64,000 nt of DNA from Massilia rhizosphaerae (lineage in GTDB: Bacteria > Pseudomonadota > Gammaproteobacteria > Burkholderiales > Burkholderiaceae_D). Of this stretch, positions 16,065 through 25,898 are shown in pieces. Positions within the stretch are counted from its first letter, which is position 1; each line of letters opens with the position of its first letter. The notes beneath the pieces are model-generated. The model worked only from the letters and a program-made list of their open reading frames with translations, did not search any database and was not told where the DNA came from. The stretch is taken from contig NZ_JADKYX010000019.1 of assembly GCF_016093545.1 (NCBI RefSeq), positions 62,001 through 126,000 on the forward strand, read 5' to 3'. The translations under genes were made by a program, and so were the position numbers.

Positions 16065-18329
16065 TTACTCGAACGTGCCGCGCAGTCCGAAGCGGACCGT
16101 GCGCGGCGCGCCGGGCGCGAAAAAGGTGGAGTGCACGAGACGATCGTCCGGCACCCGTCCCATGAACGCGCCGGCTGCCGTGAAGCCCGTCACGCCCAAT
16201 TGCGCCGCCGTCGCGTAACGGCGGCCGAACAGATTGTCCACCCGGGCGAACAGGCGCAGGCGCGGCGTCGGCCGGAACGTCGTGCCGAGGTCGAACACGG
16301 CGTGGCCCGCGGTCCTGCCGCTGCCCAGGAACCCCATGCCGTCCGGGCGGTGCAGGCCGTTCTCGTTGCCGCGCGCCGTCGCGTCGGACACCGCGAGCAT
16401 CCCCAACTCCGCCGACCACGCCGGCGACATCCGCCAGCCGGCATGCGCCTTGAACACGTGGCGCGGCATCGAAGGCAGCCGGTCGCCGGGCCGGATCGCG
16501 ATGCGGCCGTCGGCGTCGGCGCTGCTGTTGCCGGCGGCGCCTATCGTCTCGCCGCTTTCGTACGTCGCGCGCAGGAACGTGTAGTGCGCCGACAGCGTCC
16601 ACGTCCCGGCGCGGCCGTCGGCGCCCAGCTCCACGCCCTGGCGCCGCGTCCTGCCGAAGTTGCGGAAATAGCCGAAGCCCGCCGTACTGTCCGCGACGAA
16701 CAGGATGTCGTCGACGTTCGTCGCGCGGAACACGCCGGCGTTCCAGTGGACGCCGTGCAGCAGGCCGCGCACGCCCGCCTCCCATGTGCGCGTGACGACT
16801 TGCCTCAGCGGCGGATCGCCCGCCATCGCATTCGGCAGCTTGCACGGATGCGCCGGATCGGCGCAACCCAGTTCCACGGCCGTCGGCGTGCGGCTGCCCT
16901 CGTTGTAGCCCGCATAGGCATTGACGCTGCGCGACGGCGACCACGTGACGCCGGCCGCCGGGTTGAAGCGGCCGTAGCGATCGTCGCCATCGAGCGAACC
17001 GCCGCCCCCGCCCGGCGTGATGTGGTCGCGGTTGTGCACCGTCGTCGCGTTGTAGCGTCCGGACAGCGTCATGTGCAGGCCATCGCGCACGCCGAACGTG
17101 TCCGTCGCATACACGCTCCACGTGCGCGTGCGGCCCGTGAGGTCGACCGCCAGCGTGTCGTCGAACACGTCGACCGGGACGACGCCGCGGTCCGGCGTGA
17201 GGTCGCCGAATTGCGCGCCCTGGCGGAAGTCCACGCGGCTCGCGTCGATGGCCGCGCCGGCCGTCAGCTCGTTCGCATGGCCCGCGAGCCGGCCGGAAAA
17301 CGCCGCCTGCGCGCCCGCCCCGGCGTTCGTCTGCAAGCTGGCCGTGCGGTTGAGCAGGCCGGGATGGGGTGCACCCGAAAGCGCGTCGTCGTTCAAGTCG
17401 CCGTTGACAGTGGACGCGCGGATGCGGCGCCAGTACGCGTTCGCCGCCAGCAGGACGTCGTCCGCGACGGCGTGGCTGCCGGTGAGATTCAGCATGACGG
17501 CACGATCGTGCGTGACGTCCGGCGTCGTGTAGACGCTCGCGTAATCGCGCGCCAGCAGGCGCTGCTCCTGCAGGCCGTTGCCCGTCAGGCGGCCGGACGA
17601 CAGCGCGATGGTGGCTGCGGCGTCGGTCGCGCCATCGTGCCAGCCCGCCTTGCCGAACAACTGGCCGAGGCGCGTGGGCGAGTCGGCGCGCCAGCCGCCG
17701 TCGCGAAACGCCGTGCCCGTGACGTACCAGTGCAGGCCGCGTTCATCGTGTCCGCCGTGCTCGAATCCGGTCTCGAAGCGGCCATGGCTGCCCGCCCGCG
17801 CCGACACGACGGTGCCGGGGTCGTGCCGGCCATCCTTCGTGCGCACGGCCAGCGCGCCGCCCAGCGTGTTCAATCCGAACAACGGATTCGAGCCGGGCAT
17901 CAAGGCCAGCGACGCGATGGCGGCGCGCGGGATCAGGTCCCAGCTGACGACGTCGCCGAACGGCTGGTTCATGCGCACGCCGTCCACGTAGACGGACAGA
18001 CCTTGCGGCGTGCCGAGCAGCGGCGACGCGGTGAAGCCACGGTAGCTGACGTCCGGCTGGAACGGATTGCCCTGGATGTCGTTGACGACCACGCTGCCCA
18101 GGCGCCGGTTCAGCGCGTCCGGCAAGGTGGCGCCGTCCGGGCCGTTGACGGCCGCATCGTCCAGGGTCTGCACGTTGGCCGGAATCCGTTCGCGCGCGAC
18201 GTCCAGGCCCGGCAGCGGCGTCGTGCCGACGACTTCGACGACGGCGATCGGCGGGTCGGCCGCGGCGCTGCCGTGCCAGGCCGCGGCAACGGCGAATACG
18301 GTCCGCCGCAAGTGCGTGCGATAGGCCAT
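16065..18329 (-). CDS. TonB-dependent outer membrane receptor
   Basis: A 754-aa TonB-dependent transporter with an N-terminal export signal (VFAVAAAWHGSAAA). The plug domain covers about residues 35-160 (ERIPANVQTLDDAAVN, VSYRGFTASPLLGTPQGLSVYVDGVRMNQPFGD, LNTLGGALAVRTKDG), and the remainder is a 22-strand barrel ending in an aromatic-terminated strand (RFGLRGTFE). The family imports siderophores, vitamins, metals or sugars by TonB-driven energy; the substrate is not indicated. No transporter or oxidoreductase partner gene is adjacent. It converges with the AraC gene (4-bp gap). The leader at 18330-18495 holds two overlapping hairpins. Confidence 0.9.
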   Translation of the reverse strand: MAYRTHLRRTVFAVAAAWHGSAAADPPIAVVEVVGTTPLPGLDVARERIPANVQTLDDAAVNGPDGATLPDALNRRLGSVVVNDIQGNPFQPDVSYRGFTASPLLGTPQGLSVYVDGVRMNQPFGDVVSWDLIPRAAIASLALMPGSNPLFGLNTLGGALAVRTKDGRHDPGTVVSARAGSHGRFETGFEHGGHDERGLHWYVTGTAFRDGGWRADSPTRLGQLFGKAGWHDGATDAAATIALSSGRLTGNGLQEQRLLARDYASVYTTPDVTHDRAVMLNLTGSHAVADDVLLAANAYWRRIRASTVNGDLNDDALSGAPHPGLLNRTASLQTNAGAGAQAAFSGRLAGHANELTAGAAIDASRVDFRQGAQFGDLTPDRGVVPVDVFDDTLAVDLTGRTRTWSVYATDTFGVRDGLHMTLSGRYNATTVHNRDHITPGGGGGSLDGDDRYGRFNPAAGVTWSPSRSVNAYAGYNEGSRTPTAVELGCADPAHPCKLPNAMAGDPPLRQVVTRTWEAGVRGLLHGVHWNAGVFRATNVDDILFVADSTAGFGYFRNFGRTRRQGVELGADGRAGTWTLSAHYTFLRATYESGETIGAAGNSSADADGRIAIRPGDRLPSMPRHVFKAHAGWRMSPAWSAELGMLAVSDATARGNENGLHRPDGMGFLGSGRTAGHAVFDLGTTFRPTPRLRLFARVDNLFGRRYATAAQLGVTGFTAAGAFMGRVPDDRLVHSTFFAPGAPRTVRFGLRGTFE

Positions 18330-18363
18330 GGTGGATGGTGTCCCTGTCTCCGTGATTGTCGAT

Positions 18364-18391
18364 GCCGGCGTGTCCCGCCGGTCTGAAGACC
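18364..18391 (-). promoter_or_regulatory. Two mutually exclusive hairpins in the TonB receptor leader
   Basis: CCGGCG/CGCCGG (18365-18370 with 18376-18381) and GGTCT/AGACC (18380-18384 with 18387-18391) form two stems that share bases 18380-18381, so only one can form fully. They lie about 35-60 nt before the receptor start. I looked for cobalamin, TPP or FMN riboswitch cores and did not find them. Confidence 0.25.
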
Positions 18392-18495
18392 ATCACTGCA
18401 CGAACCATTCCAGCACGCGTCCGCACGCAAACCGGCAGGCAGCGGGCACCCGACTGCGCCAATCCGGATCACCGGGTGTTCCGTTCCGGTACAAC

Positions 18496-19320
18496 TCAGT
18501 CCGGCGCGAAGATCCGGTTCAGGTCCGCGCCGGACAGCGCATCGTCCGCATACGCGAACGTGCCCTGCTCCAGGATCTCGCGCGCGCCGCGCACAAGCGC
18601 CCCGTACGCGGCGCGCGCGAGCGACGCGCCCACGCTCACGCGCGTGACGCCGAGCTGCGCCAGCTCGGCCACCGTGAACCGCATGCCGGCCATGCCCATC
18701 ATGACGTTGACGGGCCGGTCGACCGCGCGCACGACGGCCGCGATGTCTTGCGGCGCGCGCAGGCCCGGCGCGAACAGCACGTCCGCACCCGCCTCCTGGT
18801 AGGCCTGCAGGCGGCGGATGGTGTCGTCGAGATCCGGACGGCCGACGAGGAAGTTTTCCGCGCGCGCGGTGAGCATGAACTTGACGTCCAGCGCACGCGC
18901 CGCCTCGGCCGCCGCACGGATGCGGTCGGCGGCCAGGCCGATGTCGAACAGCGGATCGTGCGGATCCCCGGTCGCGTCCTCGATGGACCCGCCCACGATG
19001 CCCGTCGCCGCCGCCTCGATGATCGTGCGGGCGGCATCGTCGGCGGACGCACCGAAGCCGGACTGCAGGTCGGCGCTCAAGGGCAGGTCCGTCGCCGCCG
19101 CCACTTCGGCCAGGTGCGGCAGCATGTCGCGCACCGCGATGGTCGGATCCGTTTTCGCTTTCGAGAATGCGAAGCCGGCACTGGAGCCCGCGAGCGCCGC
19201 AAAGCCCAGGTGCTGCAGCAGCTTCGCCGAACCGGCATCCCACGGGTTCGGGATGACGAAGCAGTTGCCGCGCCGGTGCAGTTCGACGAACGCTTGCGAT
19301 TTTTCCGCTTGGGTCTTCAT
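18496..19320 (-). CDS. Isocitrate lyase/PEP mutase superfamily protein
   Basis: A 274-aa TIM-barrel enzyme of the ICL/PEP-mutase family, in the short subgroup of C-C or P-C bond lyases. Recognisable blocks are VIPNPWDAGSAKLLQHLGFAALAGSSAG (substrate/Mg entry), LPLSADLQSGFG (metal-binding Asp) and GIVGGSIEDATGD (metal-binding Glu/Asp), then FMLTARAENFL. The KKCGH-type catalytic Cys loop of true isocitrate lyases is absent, so it is probably a carboxyphosphonate/oxaloacetate- or methylisocitrate-like lyase of unknown substrate. ATG 19320 has GGAG at 6 nt spacing; ATG 19326 is too close. It trails the pyruvate kinase gene and may share the glyoxylate operon transcript. Confidence 0.8.
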   Translation of the reverse strand: MKTQAEKSQAFVELHRRGNCFVIPNPWDAGSAKLLQHLGFAALAGSSAGFAFSKAKTDPTIAVRDMLPHLAEVAAATDLPLSADLQSGFGASADDAARTIIEAAATGIVGGSIEDATGDPHDPLFDIGLAADRIRAAAEAARALDVKFMLTARAENFLVGRPDLDDTIRRLQAYQEAGADVLFAPGLRAPQDIAAVVRAVDRPVNVMMGMAGMRFTVAELAQLGVTRVSVGASLARAAYGALVRGAREILEQGTFAYADDALSGADLNRIFAPD

Positions 19321-19386
19321 GGGCATCTCCTGTCGGTGGGGGACCACCACGTTACCATCCCTGGCCGTGCGAAGATGCGCACAAAC

Positions 19387-20817
19387 TCACGGCGCCGGCT
19401 CTTCGCCCACGCGCACGACGTGCAGCAGGTTCGTCGTGCCCGGACGGCCGGACGGGAAGCCGGCCACCACCACGACGTCGTCGCCGGCATCGGCCAGGCC
19501 GCAGCGCTGCGCGGCCGCGACGCCGTCCGCCACCATGCGCTCGAACCCTTGCGCTTCCTCGAACGGCACCGGATGCACGCCCCACACGAGCGCCAGGCGG
19601 CGCGCGATGCTCGTGCGCGGCGTCAGCGCGACGATGGGCGCGGTCGGACGCTCGCGGCTCGCGCGCAGGCACGTCGCGCCGCTGGCCGTGTACGTGACCG
19701 TGGCGGCCGGGGCCAGCAGGTTCGTCACGCGGCGCAGCGCGCAGCAGATGGCGTCCGCATTGGTCTTGTCGGCCGGATGGTGGCTCGCGTCCAGGCCATC
19801 GCGCCAGCGCGGGTCCTGCTCCACTTCGCGGATCACGTTGTCCATCACGGTCACCGACTGCACCGGGTACTGGCCGGACGCGGATTCCGCCGACAGCATG
19901 ACGGCATCGGCGCCTTCGTAGATCGCGGTGGCCACGTCGGACACCTCGGCGCGCGTGGGCACCGGCGCGGCCGTCATCGACTCCAGCATCTGCGTGGCGA
20001 CGACGACCGGACGCCCGGCCGCGCGCGCGGCGTGCACGATCCGGCGCTGCAGCACGGGCACCTGCTGCGGCGCGAGTTCCACGCCGAGGTCGCCGCGCGC
20101 CACCATGATGCCGTCGGCAAGCGCGACGATGTCCTCCAGCGCATCGATGGCGGCCGGCTTTTCCAGCTTCGCCATGATCCAGGCGTTCTCGCCGATCAGG
20201 TGTCGCGCCTCGACGATGTCGCCGGGCCGCTGCACGAACGACAGCGCGACCCAGTCCACGCCCAGTTCGAGGCCGAACGCCAGGTCCGCGCGGTCCTTGG
20301 GCGTGAGCGGCGAAATCGGCAGCACGACGCCGGGCACGTTGACGCCCTTGCGGTCGGACAGGAGGCCGCCCGCCATGATGGTGGTCTCGGCGAAGTCGGG
20401 GCCGCAGGCGTCCACGCGCAGGCGCAGCTTGCCGTCGTCCAGCAGCAAGTCCGTGCCGGGCCGCAGCGCCGCGAAGATCTCCGGATGCGACATGCCGGCG
20501 CGCGTCGCGTCGCCGTCCTTCAGGTCGAGGTCGAGGCGGAAGCGGCCGCCCGCCTCCAGCTTCGCCCCGCCGCCGGCCATGCGGCCGACGCGCAGCTTGG
20601 GGCCCTGCAGGTCCATCAGGATGCCGATGGGGCGGCCGACGTCGCGCTCGACGCCGCGGATGGCGTCGTGGCGCGCGGCGTGGTCGGCGTGGCTGCCGTG
20701 GCTGAAGTTGAGGCGGAAGACATCGGCGCCGGCCAGCGCCAGCGCGTGGATCTGATCGGGGGTGGAACTGGAGGGGCCGAGGGTGGCCAGGATGCGGGCG
20801 CGGCGTTGGCGTGGCAT
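19387..20817 (-). CDS. pyk: Pyruvate kinase
   Basis: A 476-aa pyruvate kinase converting PEP plus ADP to pyruvate plus ATP. Motifs: RILATLGPSSSTPDQI, FRLNFSHGSHADHAARH, MDLQGPKLRVG, WIMAKLEKPAAI (catalytic Lys), GIMVARGDLGVE, and the signature VVVATQMLESMTAAPVPTRAEVSDVATAIYEGADAVMLSAESASG. It is the distal metabolic gene of gcl-hyi-glxR-kinase-pyk, an arrangement like the ttuE-type kinases in hydroxypyruvate/tartrate operons, and so is probably a pathway-dedicated isozyme. Two REP-like stem-loops separate it from the kinase gene upstream, which could allow uneven expression. Confidence 0.95.
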   Translation of the reverse strand: MPRQRRARILATLGPSSSTPDQIHALALAGADVFRLNFSHGSHADHAARHDAIRGVERDVGRPIGILMDLQGPKLRVGRMAGGGAKLEAGGRFRLDLDLKDGDATRAGMSHPEIFAALRPGTDLLLDDGKLRLRVDACGPDFAETTIMAGGLLSDRKGVNVPGVVLPISPLTPKDRADLAFGLELGVDWVALSFVQRPGDIVEARHLIGENAWIMAKLEKPAAIDALEDIVALADGIMVARGDLGVELAPQQVPVLQRRIVHAARAAGRPVVVATQMLESMTAAPVPTRAEVSDVATAIYEGADAVMLSAESASGQYPVQSVTVMDNVIREVEQDPRWRDGLDASHHPADKTNADAICCALRRVTNLLAPAATVTYTASGATCLRASRERPTAPIVALTPRTSIARRLALVWGVHPVPFEEAQGFERMVADGVAAAQRCGLADAGDDVVVVAGFPSGRPGTTNLLHVVRVGEEPAP

Positions 20818-20833
20818 GGTCGATCCTTTTAAC

Positions 20834-20931
20834 TCGGGGTCAGAGCGCGAATTTCGGGGGTGCGCTCTGACCCCGACTGACTATTGATTCGGGGTCAGAG
20901 CGCGAATTTCACGCTTGCGCTCTGACCCCGA
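20834..20931. repeat. Two tandem palindromic REP-like elements
   Basis: TCGGGGTCAGAGCGC and its reverse complement flank a short loop twice: arms 20834-20848 with 20862-20876, and 20889-20903 with 20917-20931. Each is a perfect 15-bp inverted repeat, and both begin the loop with GAATTTC. They fill the gap between the glycerate kinase and pyk genes. Such units behave like REP/BIME elements and can stabilise mRNA or attenuate transcription; function here is inferred. Confidence 0.75.
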
Positions 20932-20947
20932 CTGACTTTACGACTGA

Positions 20948-22225
20948 CTACGCCTCGACGTAGATCGCGCGAAAATCGTTCACGTTGGTCAGCGTCGGCC
21001 CCGTGACCAGCGAATCGCCCAGCGCGCGAAAGAACGTGTGCGCGTCATTGTTCTCGAGGCTCGCGCGCGGCGGCATGCCGTGTGCCCAGCCGCGCGCCAG
21101 CGTATCCGGCGCGACGAAGGCGCCGGCGATTTCCTCGGCGCCGTCGACGCCGTCCGTGTCCCCCGCCAGCGCATGGATGCCGGGCGCGCCGTCCAGCGCG
21201 ACGGCCAGCGCCAGCAAGAATTCCACGTTGCGCCCGCCGCGGCCGTCGCCGCGAATGGTGACCGTCGTCTCGCCGCCGGACAGCAGCACGCACGGCCCCG
21301 CAACCGGCTGGCCGTGGCGGCGCGCCTGCAGGGCGATGCCGGCCATGACCTTGGCCACGTCGCGCGCCTCGCCTTCGATGCTGTCGCCGAGGATCAGCGG
21401 CGTGACCCCGGCCTTGCGCGCGACGTCCGCCGCCGCCTCGAGCGCCATCTGCGGCGACGCGACGATGTGCGTGGTCACGTTTTCCAGGCGGCGCGCGCCC
21501 GGCTTGACGGTCTCGCCGGCCCCGGACTCCAGCAGGCGCCGCGCACCCGCCGGCAGGTCGATGCCGTAGCGGCGCACGACCTCCAGCGCATCCGCGCACG
21601 TCGTTGGGTCGGCCACGGTGGGGCCGGACGCGATGTCCATCGGGTTGTCGCCCGGGACGTCGGAAATCAGGAGGTTGACCACGCGCGCCGGGTGGCAGGC
21701 CGCGGCCAGCCGGCCGCCTTTGATGGAGGACAGGTGGCGGCGCACGCAATTCATTTCCGTGATGCTGGCGCCGGACGCGAGCAGCGCGCGGTTGATCGCC
21801 TGCTTGTCTTCCAGGGTGACGCCCTCGCCCGGCAGCGGCAGCAGCGCGGAGCCGCCGCCGGAGATCAGGCAGATCACGAGGTCGTCCGCCGACAGGCCGC
21901 GCACCGTGCGCAGCATGCGCTGGGCGGCTTCGCGGCCGGCCGCGTCGGGCACCGGGTGGGCGGCTTCGACGATCTCGATGCGCTCGCACGGCACCGCATA
22001 GCCGTAGCGCGTGACGACGAGGCCCGACAGCGGACCGGGCCAGCTGCGCTCCAGCGCCCGGGCCATCGCGGCCGACGCCTTGCCGGCGCCGATCACCACC
22101 GTGCGGCCCTTCGGCGGCGCCGGCAGGTTGCGCGGGATGCAGAGCGCGGGCTGGGCCGCGTCGACGGCGGCGGTGAACATGTTGGACAGCAGTTCGCGCG
22201 GATTCATCGTATTTTTTGTCGTCAT
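20948..22225 (-). CDS. Glycerate 2-kinase (TtuD/MOFRL type)
   Basis: A 425-aa protein with the DUF4147-MOFRL architecture of glycerate 2-kinase, older name hydroxypyruvate reductase TtuD. The N-terminal domain has VVIGAGKASAAMARALE and LVICLISGGGSALLPLPGEGVTLEDKQ. The C-terminal MOFRL domain has CVLLSGGETTVTIRGDGRGGRNVEFLLALA and GDTDGVDGAEEIAGAFV. It would phosphorylate D-glycerate made by the adjacent tartronate semialdehyde reductase. ATG 22225 and ATG 22207 are both possible; neither has a clear ribosome site, and the gene lies behind an inverted repeat, so translation may be weak. Confidence 0.88.
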   Translation of the reverse strand: MTTKNTMNPRELLSNMFTAAVDAAQPALCIPRNLPAPPKGRTVVIGAGKASAAMARALERSWPGPLSGLVVTRYGYAVPCERIEIVEAAHPVPDAAGREAAQRMLRTVRGLSADDLVICLISGGGSALLPLPGEGVTLEDKQAINRALLASGASITEMNCVRRHLSSIKGGRLAAACHPARVVNLLISDVPGDNPMDIASGPTVADPTTCADALEVVRRYGIDLPAGARRLLESGAGETVKPGARRLENVTTHIVASPQMALEAAADVARKAGVTPLILGDSIEGEARDVAKVMAGIALQARRHGQPVAGPCVLLSGGETTVTIRGDGRGGRNVEFLLALAVALDGAPGIHALAGDTDGVDGAEEIAGAFVAPDTLARGWAHGMPPRASLENNDAHTFFRALGDSLVTGPTLTNVNDFRAIYVEA

Positions 22226-22232
22226 TGTCGTG

Positions 22233-22308
22233 GTAGGGTGGGCACCCCCGTGCCCACCAAACGCATGTATCCCGGCGACGCATGGTGGGCACGGGGTGCC
22301 CACCCTAC
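22233..22308. repeat. Palindromic repeat GTAGGGTGGGCACCCC, copy A
   Basis: A 16-bp arm GTAGGGTGGGCACCCC (22233-22248) is matched by its exact reverse complement at 22293-22308, with the spacer containing ACCAAACGCATG. The right arm covers the TAG stop of the reductase gene. A related element lies at 48876-48925 with the same outer arms and the same spacer core in the opposite orientation. This indicates a dispersed repeat family in this genome. Confidence 0.75.
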
Positions 22309-23189
22309 GAACCGATCTCGAAATTGGCCATGATCTCGAGCGCGCGCACCATCGCGGAATGGTCCCAGCCGCCGCCGCCGTGCGCGGCGCAGGTGTTGAA
22401 CAACTCTTGCGCCGTCGCCGTGTTCGGCAGCGCGACGCCCAGCTGGCGGCCCGTGGTCAGCGCCAGGTTCAGGTCCTTGCGGTGCAGGTCGATGCGGAAG
22501 CCCGGCGCGAACGTGCGCTTGACCATGCGCTCGCCATGCACTTCCAGGATGCGCGACGCCGCGAAACCGCCCATCAGCGCCTCGCGCACGCGGGCCGGGT
22601 CGGCGCCGGCCTTGGCGGCCAGCAGCAGGGCCTCGCCCACGGCTTCGATGGTCAGCGCGACGATGATCTGGTTGGCGACCTTGGTGATCTGGCCGTCGCC
22701 GTTGCCGCCGACGAGCGTGATGTTCTTGCCCATTTTCTGGAACAGCGGCTTGACCTTCTCGAACGCCGCCTCGCTGCCGCCGACCATGATGGTCAGGCTC
22801 GCGGCCTTCGCGCCCACTTCGCCGCCCGACACCGGCGCGTCGAGGTATTCGCAGCCCAGAGCGTTGATGCGGCGCGCGAAGTCCTTGGTGGCGACCGGGG
22901 AGATCGAGCTCATGTCGACGACGATCTTGCCGGCGGAGAGACTCGAGGCGACGCCGTCCTTGCCGAACAGGACCTCGTCGACCTGCGGCGTGTCCGGGAC
23001 CATGATGAAGATGATATCGGCCTGCGCCGCCACTTCGGCGCCGTTCAGGCACACGCGCGCGCCCGCCTCGACGAGGGCCGACGGGGTCGGGCCGACGGTG
23101 TTCGTGAACAGCGTGTGGCCGTCCTCGATGAGGTGTTGCGCCATCGGGGCACCCATGATGCCCAGGCCGATGAATCCGATGTTTGCCAT
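22305..23189 (-). CDS. glxR: 2-hydroxy-3-oxopropionate (tartronate semialdehyde) reductase
   Basis: A 294-aa beta-hydroxyacid dehydrogenase that reduces tartronate semialdehyde to D-glycerate using NAD(P)H. The dinucleotide-binding start GFIGLGIMGAPMAQHL, the substrate loop DAPVSGGEVGAKAASLTIMVGG and the catalytic Lys region KVANQIIVALTIEAVGEAL are all present; C-terminal FRIDLHRKDLNLAL is typical. It sits between hydroxypyruvate isomerase and glycerate kinase genes, exactly as the pathway predicts. Its TAG stop lies within the arm of the inverted repeat at 22293-22308, so the repeat has replaced the native end or been tolerated there. Confidence 0.93.
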   Translation of the reverse strand: MANIGFIGLGIMGAPMAQHLIEDGHTLFTNTVGPTPSALVEAGARVCLNGAEVAAQADIIFIMVPDTPQVDEVLFGKDGVASSLSAGKIVVDMSSISPVATKDFARRINALGCEYLDAPVSGGEVGAKAASLTIMVGGSEAAFEKVKPLFQKMGKNITLVGGNGDGQITKVANQIIVALTIEAVGEALLLAAKAGADPARVREALMGGFAASRILEVHGERMVKRTFAPGFRIDLHRKDLNLALTTGRQLGVALPNTATAQELFNTCAAHGGGGWDHSAMVRALEIMANFEIGS

Positions 23190-23212
23190 GATGTGTCTCC
23201 TTCGATGTTTGA

Positions 23213-23992
23213 TTAAGCGGTCAGCGCGGCGATCCAGCCCAGGCCCGCGCGGGTGTCGGACGCCGGCTTGTATTCGCAGCCGATCCAGCCGTCGTAGCCG
23301 ATGCGGTCCAGGTGCTTGAACAAGAACGGATAGTTGATCTCGCCCGTTCCCGGCTCGTTGCGGCCCGGGTTGTCCGCGACCTGGATGTGGGCGATGCGCG
23401 CCAGGTTGCGCTCGATCGTCTGCGCCAGCTCCCCTTCCGTGCGCTGGGCGTGGTAGACGTCGTACTGGACGAACAGGTTGTCCGCGCCCACCGATTCGAT
23501 CAGGTCCAGGGCCTGCAGCGTCGTGTTCAGGTAGAAGCCCGTGATGTCGTAGGTGTTGATCGGCTCGATCAGCAGCTTGATGCCGGCCTGTTTCAGTTGC
23601 GTCGCCGCGTAGCGCAGGTTCTCGACGACGGTGCGGCGCAAGGTGCCTTCGTCGACGCCCGCCGGGGCGATGCCGACGAGGCAGTTCACCTGGCGGCAGC
23701 CCAGCACCTGCGCATAGTCGATGGCGCGGGCGACGCCCTCGCGGAACTCGGCCTCGCGGCCGGGCAGCACGGCGATGCCGCGCTCGCCCTTGTCCCAGTC
23801 GCCGGCCGGCAGGTTGTGCAGGACCTGGGTAAGGCCGAATTCCTGCAGGCGTTCCGCCAGCGCTTCCTTCTCGAAGCCGTACGGGAACAGGTATTCGACG
23901 CCGGCGAAGCCCGCGTCACGGGCCGCCTCGAAGCGGTCGAGGAACGGCAGTTCGTTGAACAGCATCGTCAGGTTGGCAGCAAATCGTGGCAT
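23213..23992 (-). CDS. hyi: Hydroxypyruvate isomerase
   Basis: A 259-aa TIM-barrel isomerase interconverting hydroxypyruvate and tartronate semialdehyde. Motifs: MPRFAANLTMLFNELPFLDRFEAARDAGFAGVEYLFPY at the N-terminus, LIEPINTYDITGFYLNTTLQAL (metal Glu), FVQYDVYHAQRTEGEL (metal Asp/His), HIQVADNPGRNEPGTGEINYPFLF and IGCEYKP (second Glu). ATG 23992 is preceded by a strong AGGAGG site. It follows gcl by 14 bp and precedes glxR by 23 bp, so all three are one operon. Confidence 0.93.
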   Translation of the reverse strand: MPRFAANLTMLFNELPFLDRFEAARDAGFAGVEYLFPYGFEKEALAERLQEFGLTQVLHNLPAGDWDKGERGIAVLPGREAEFREGVARAIDYAQVLGCRQVNCLVGIAPAGVDEGTLRRTVVENLRYAATQLKQAGIKLLIEPINTYDITGFYLNTTLQALDLIESVGADNLFVQYDVYHAQRTEGELAQTIERNLARIAHIQVADNPGRNEPGTGEINYPFLFKHLDRIGYDGWIGCEYKPASDTRAGLGWIAALTA

Positions 23993-24006
23993 GGTTCTTC
24001 CCTCCT

Positions 24007-25776
<1,770 letters not shown>

Positions 25777-25869
25777 GTTCTCCTCCGTTGGTAGGGTTGG
25801 TTTTGACTGACGACCCATCGTATCGATAACCCACCGCAAGATGAATTGCTGCTATCATCGGCTCTGTCG

Positions 25870-25882
25870 ATACTTTAAGTAT
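25870..25882. promoter_or_regulatory. ATACTT-T-AAGTAT palindrome between gcl and its LysR
   Basis: A 13-bp near-perfect palindrome of the T-N11-A form expected for LysR-type binding lies in the 122-bp divergent gap, 17 bp before the LysR start. It is the only clear dyad in the gap. A LysR protein bound here could repress its own gene and activate gcl. Confidence 0.4.
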
Positions 25883-25898
25883 TGAATGGAAGGGAAGC

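Noticed and set aside
16131-18386. Plus-strand 751-codon frame opposite the TonB receptor
   Set aside because: Composition of a shadow, no RBS or domain; the receptor on the minus strand is certain.
18330-18495. Cobalamin riboswitch before the TonB receptor
   Set aside because: The conserved B12-box and core were not found on the correct strand; only two simple overlapping hairpins are seen.
18328-20832. 834-codon frame opposite the pyruvate kinase and ICL-family genes
   Set aside because: Shadow frame; it also runs through intergenic DNA without interruption.
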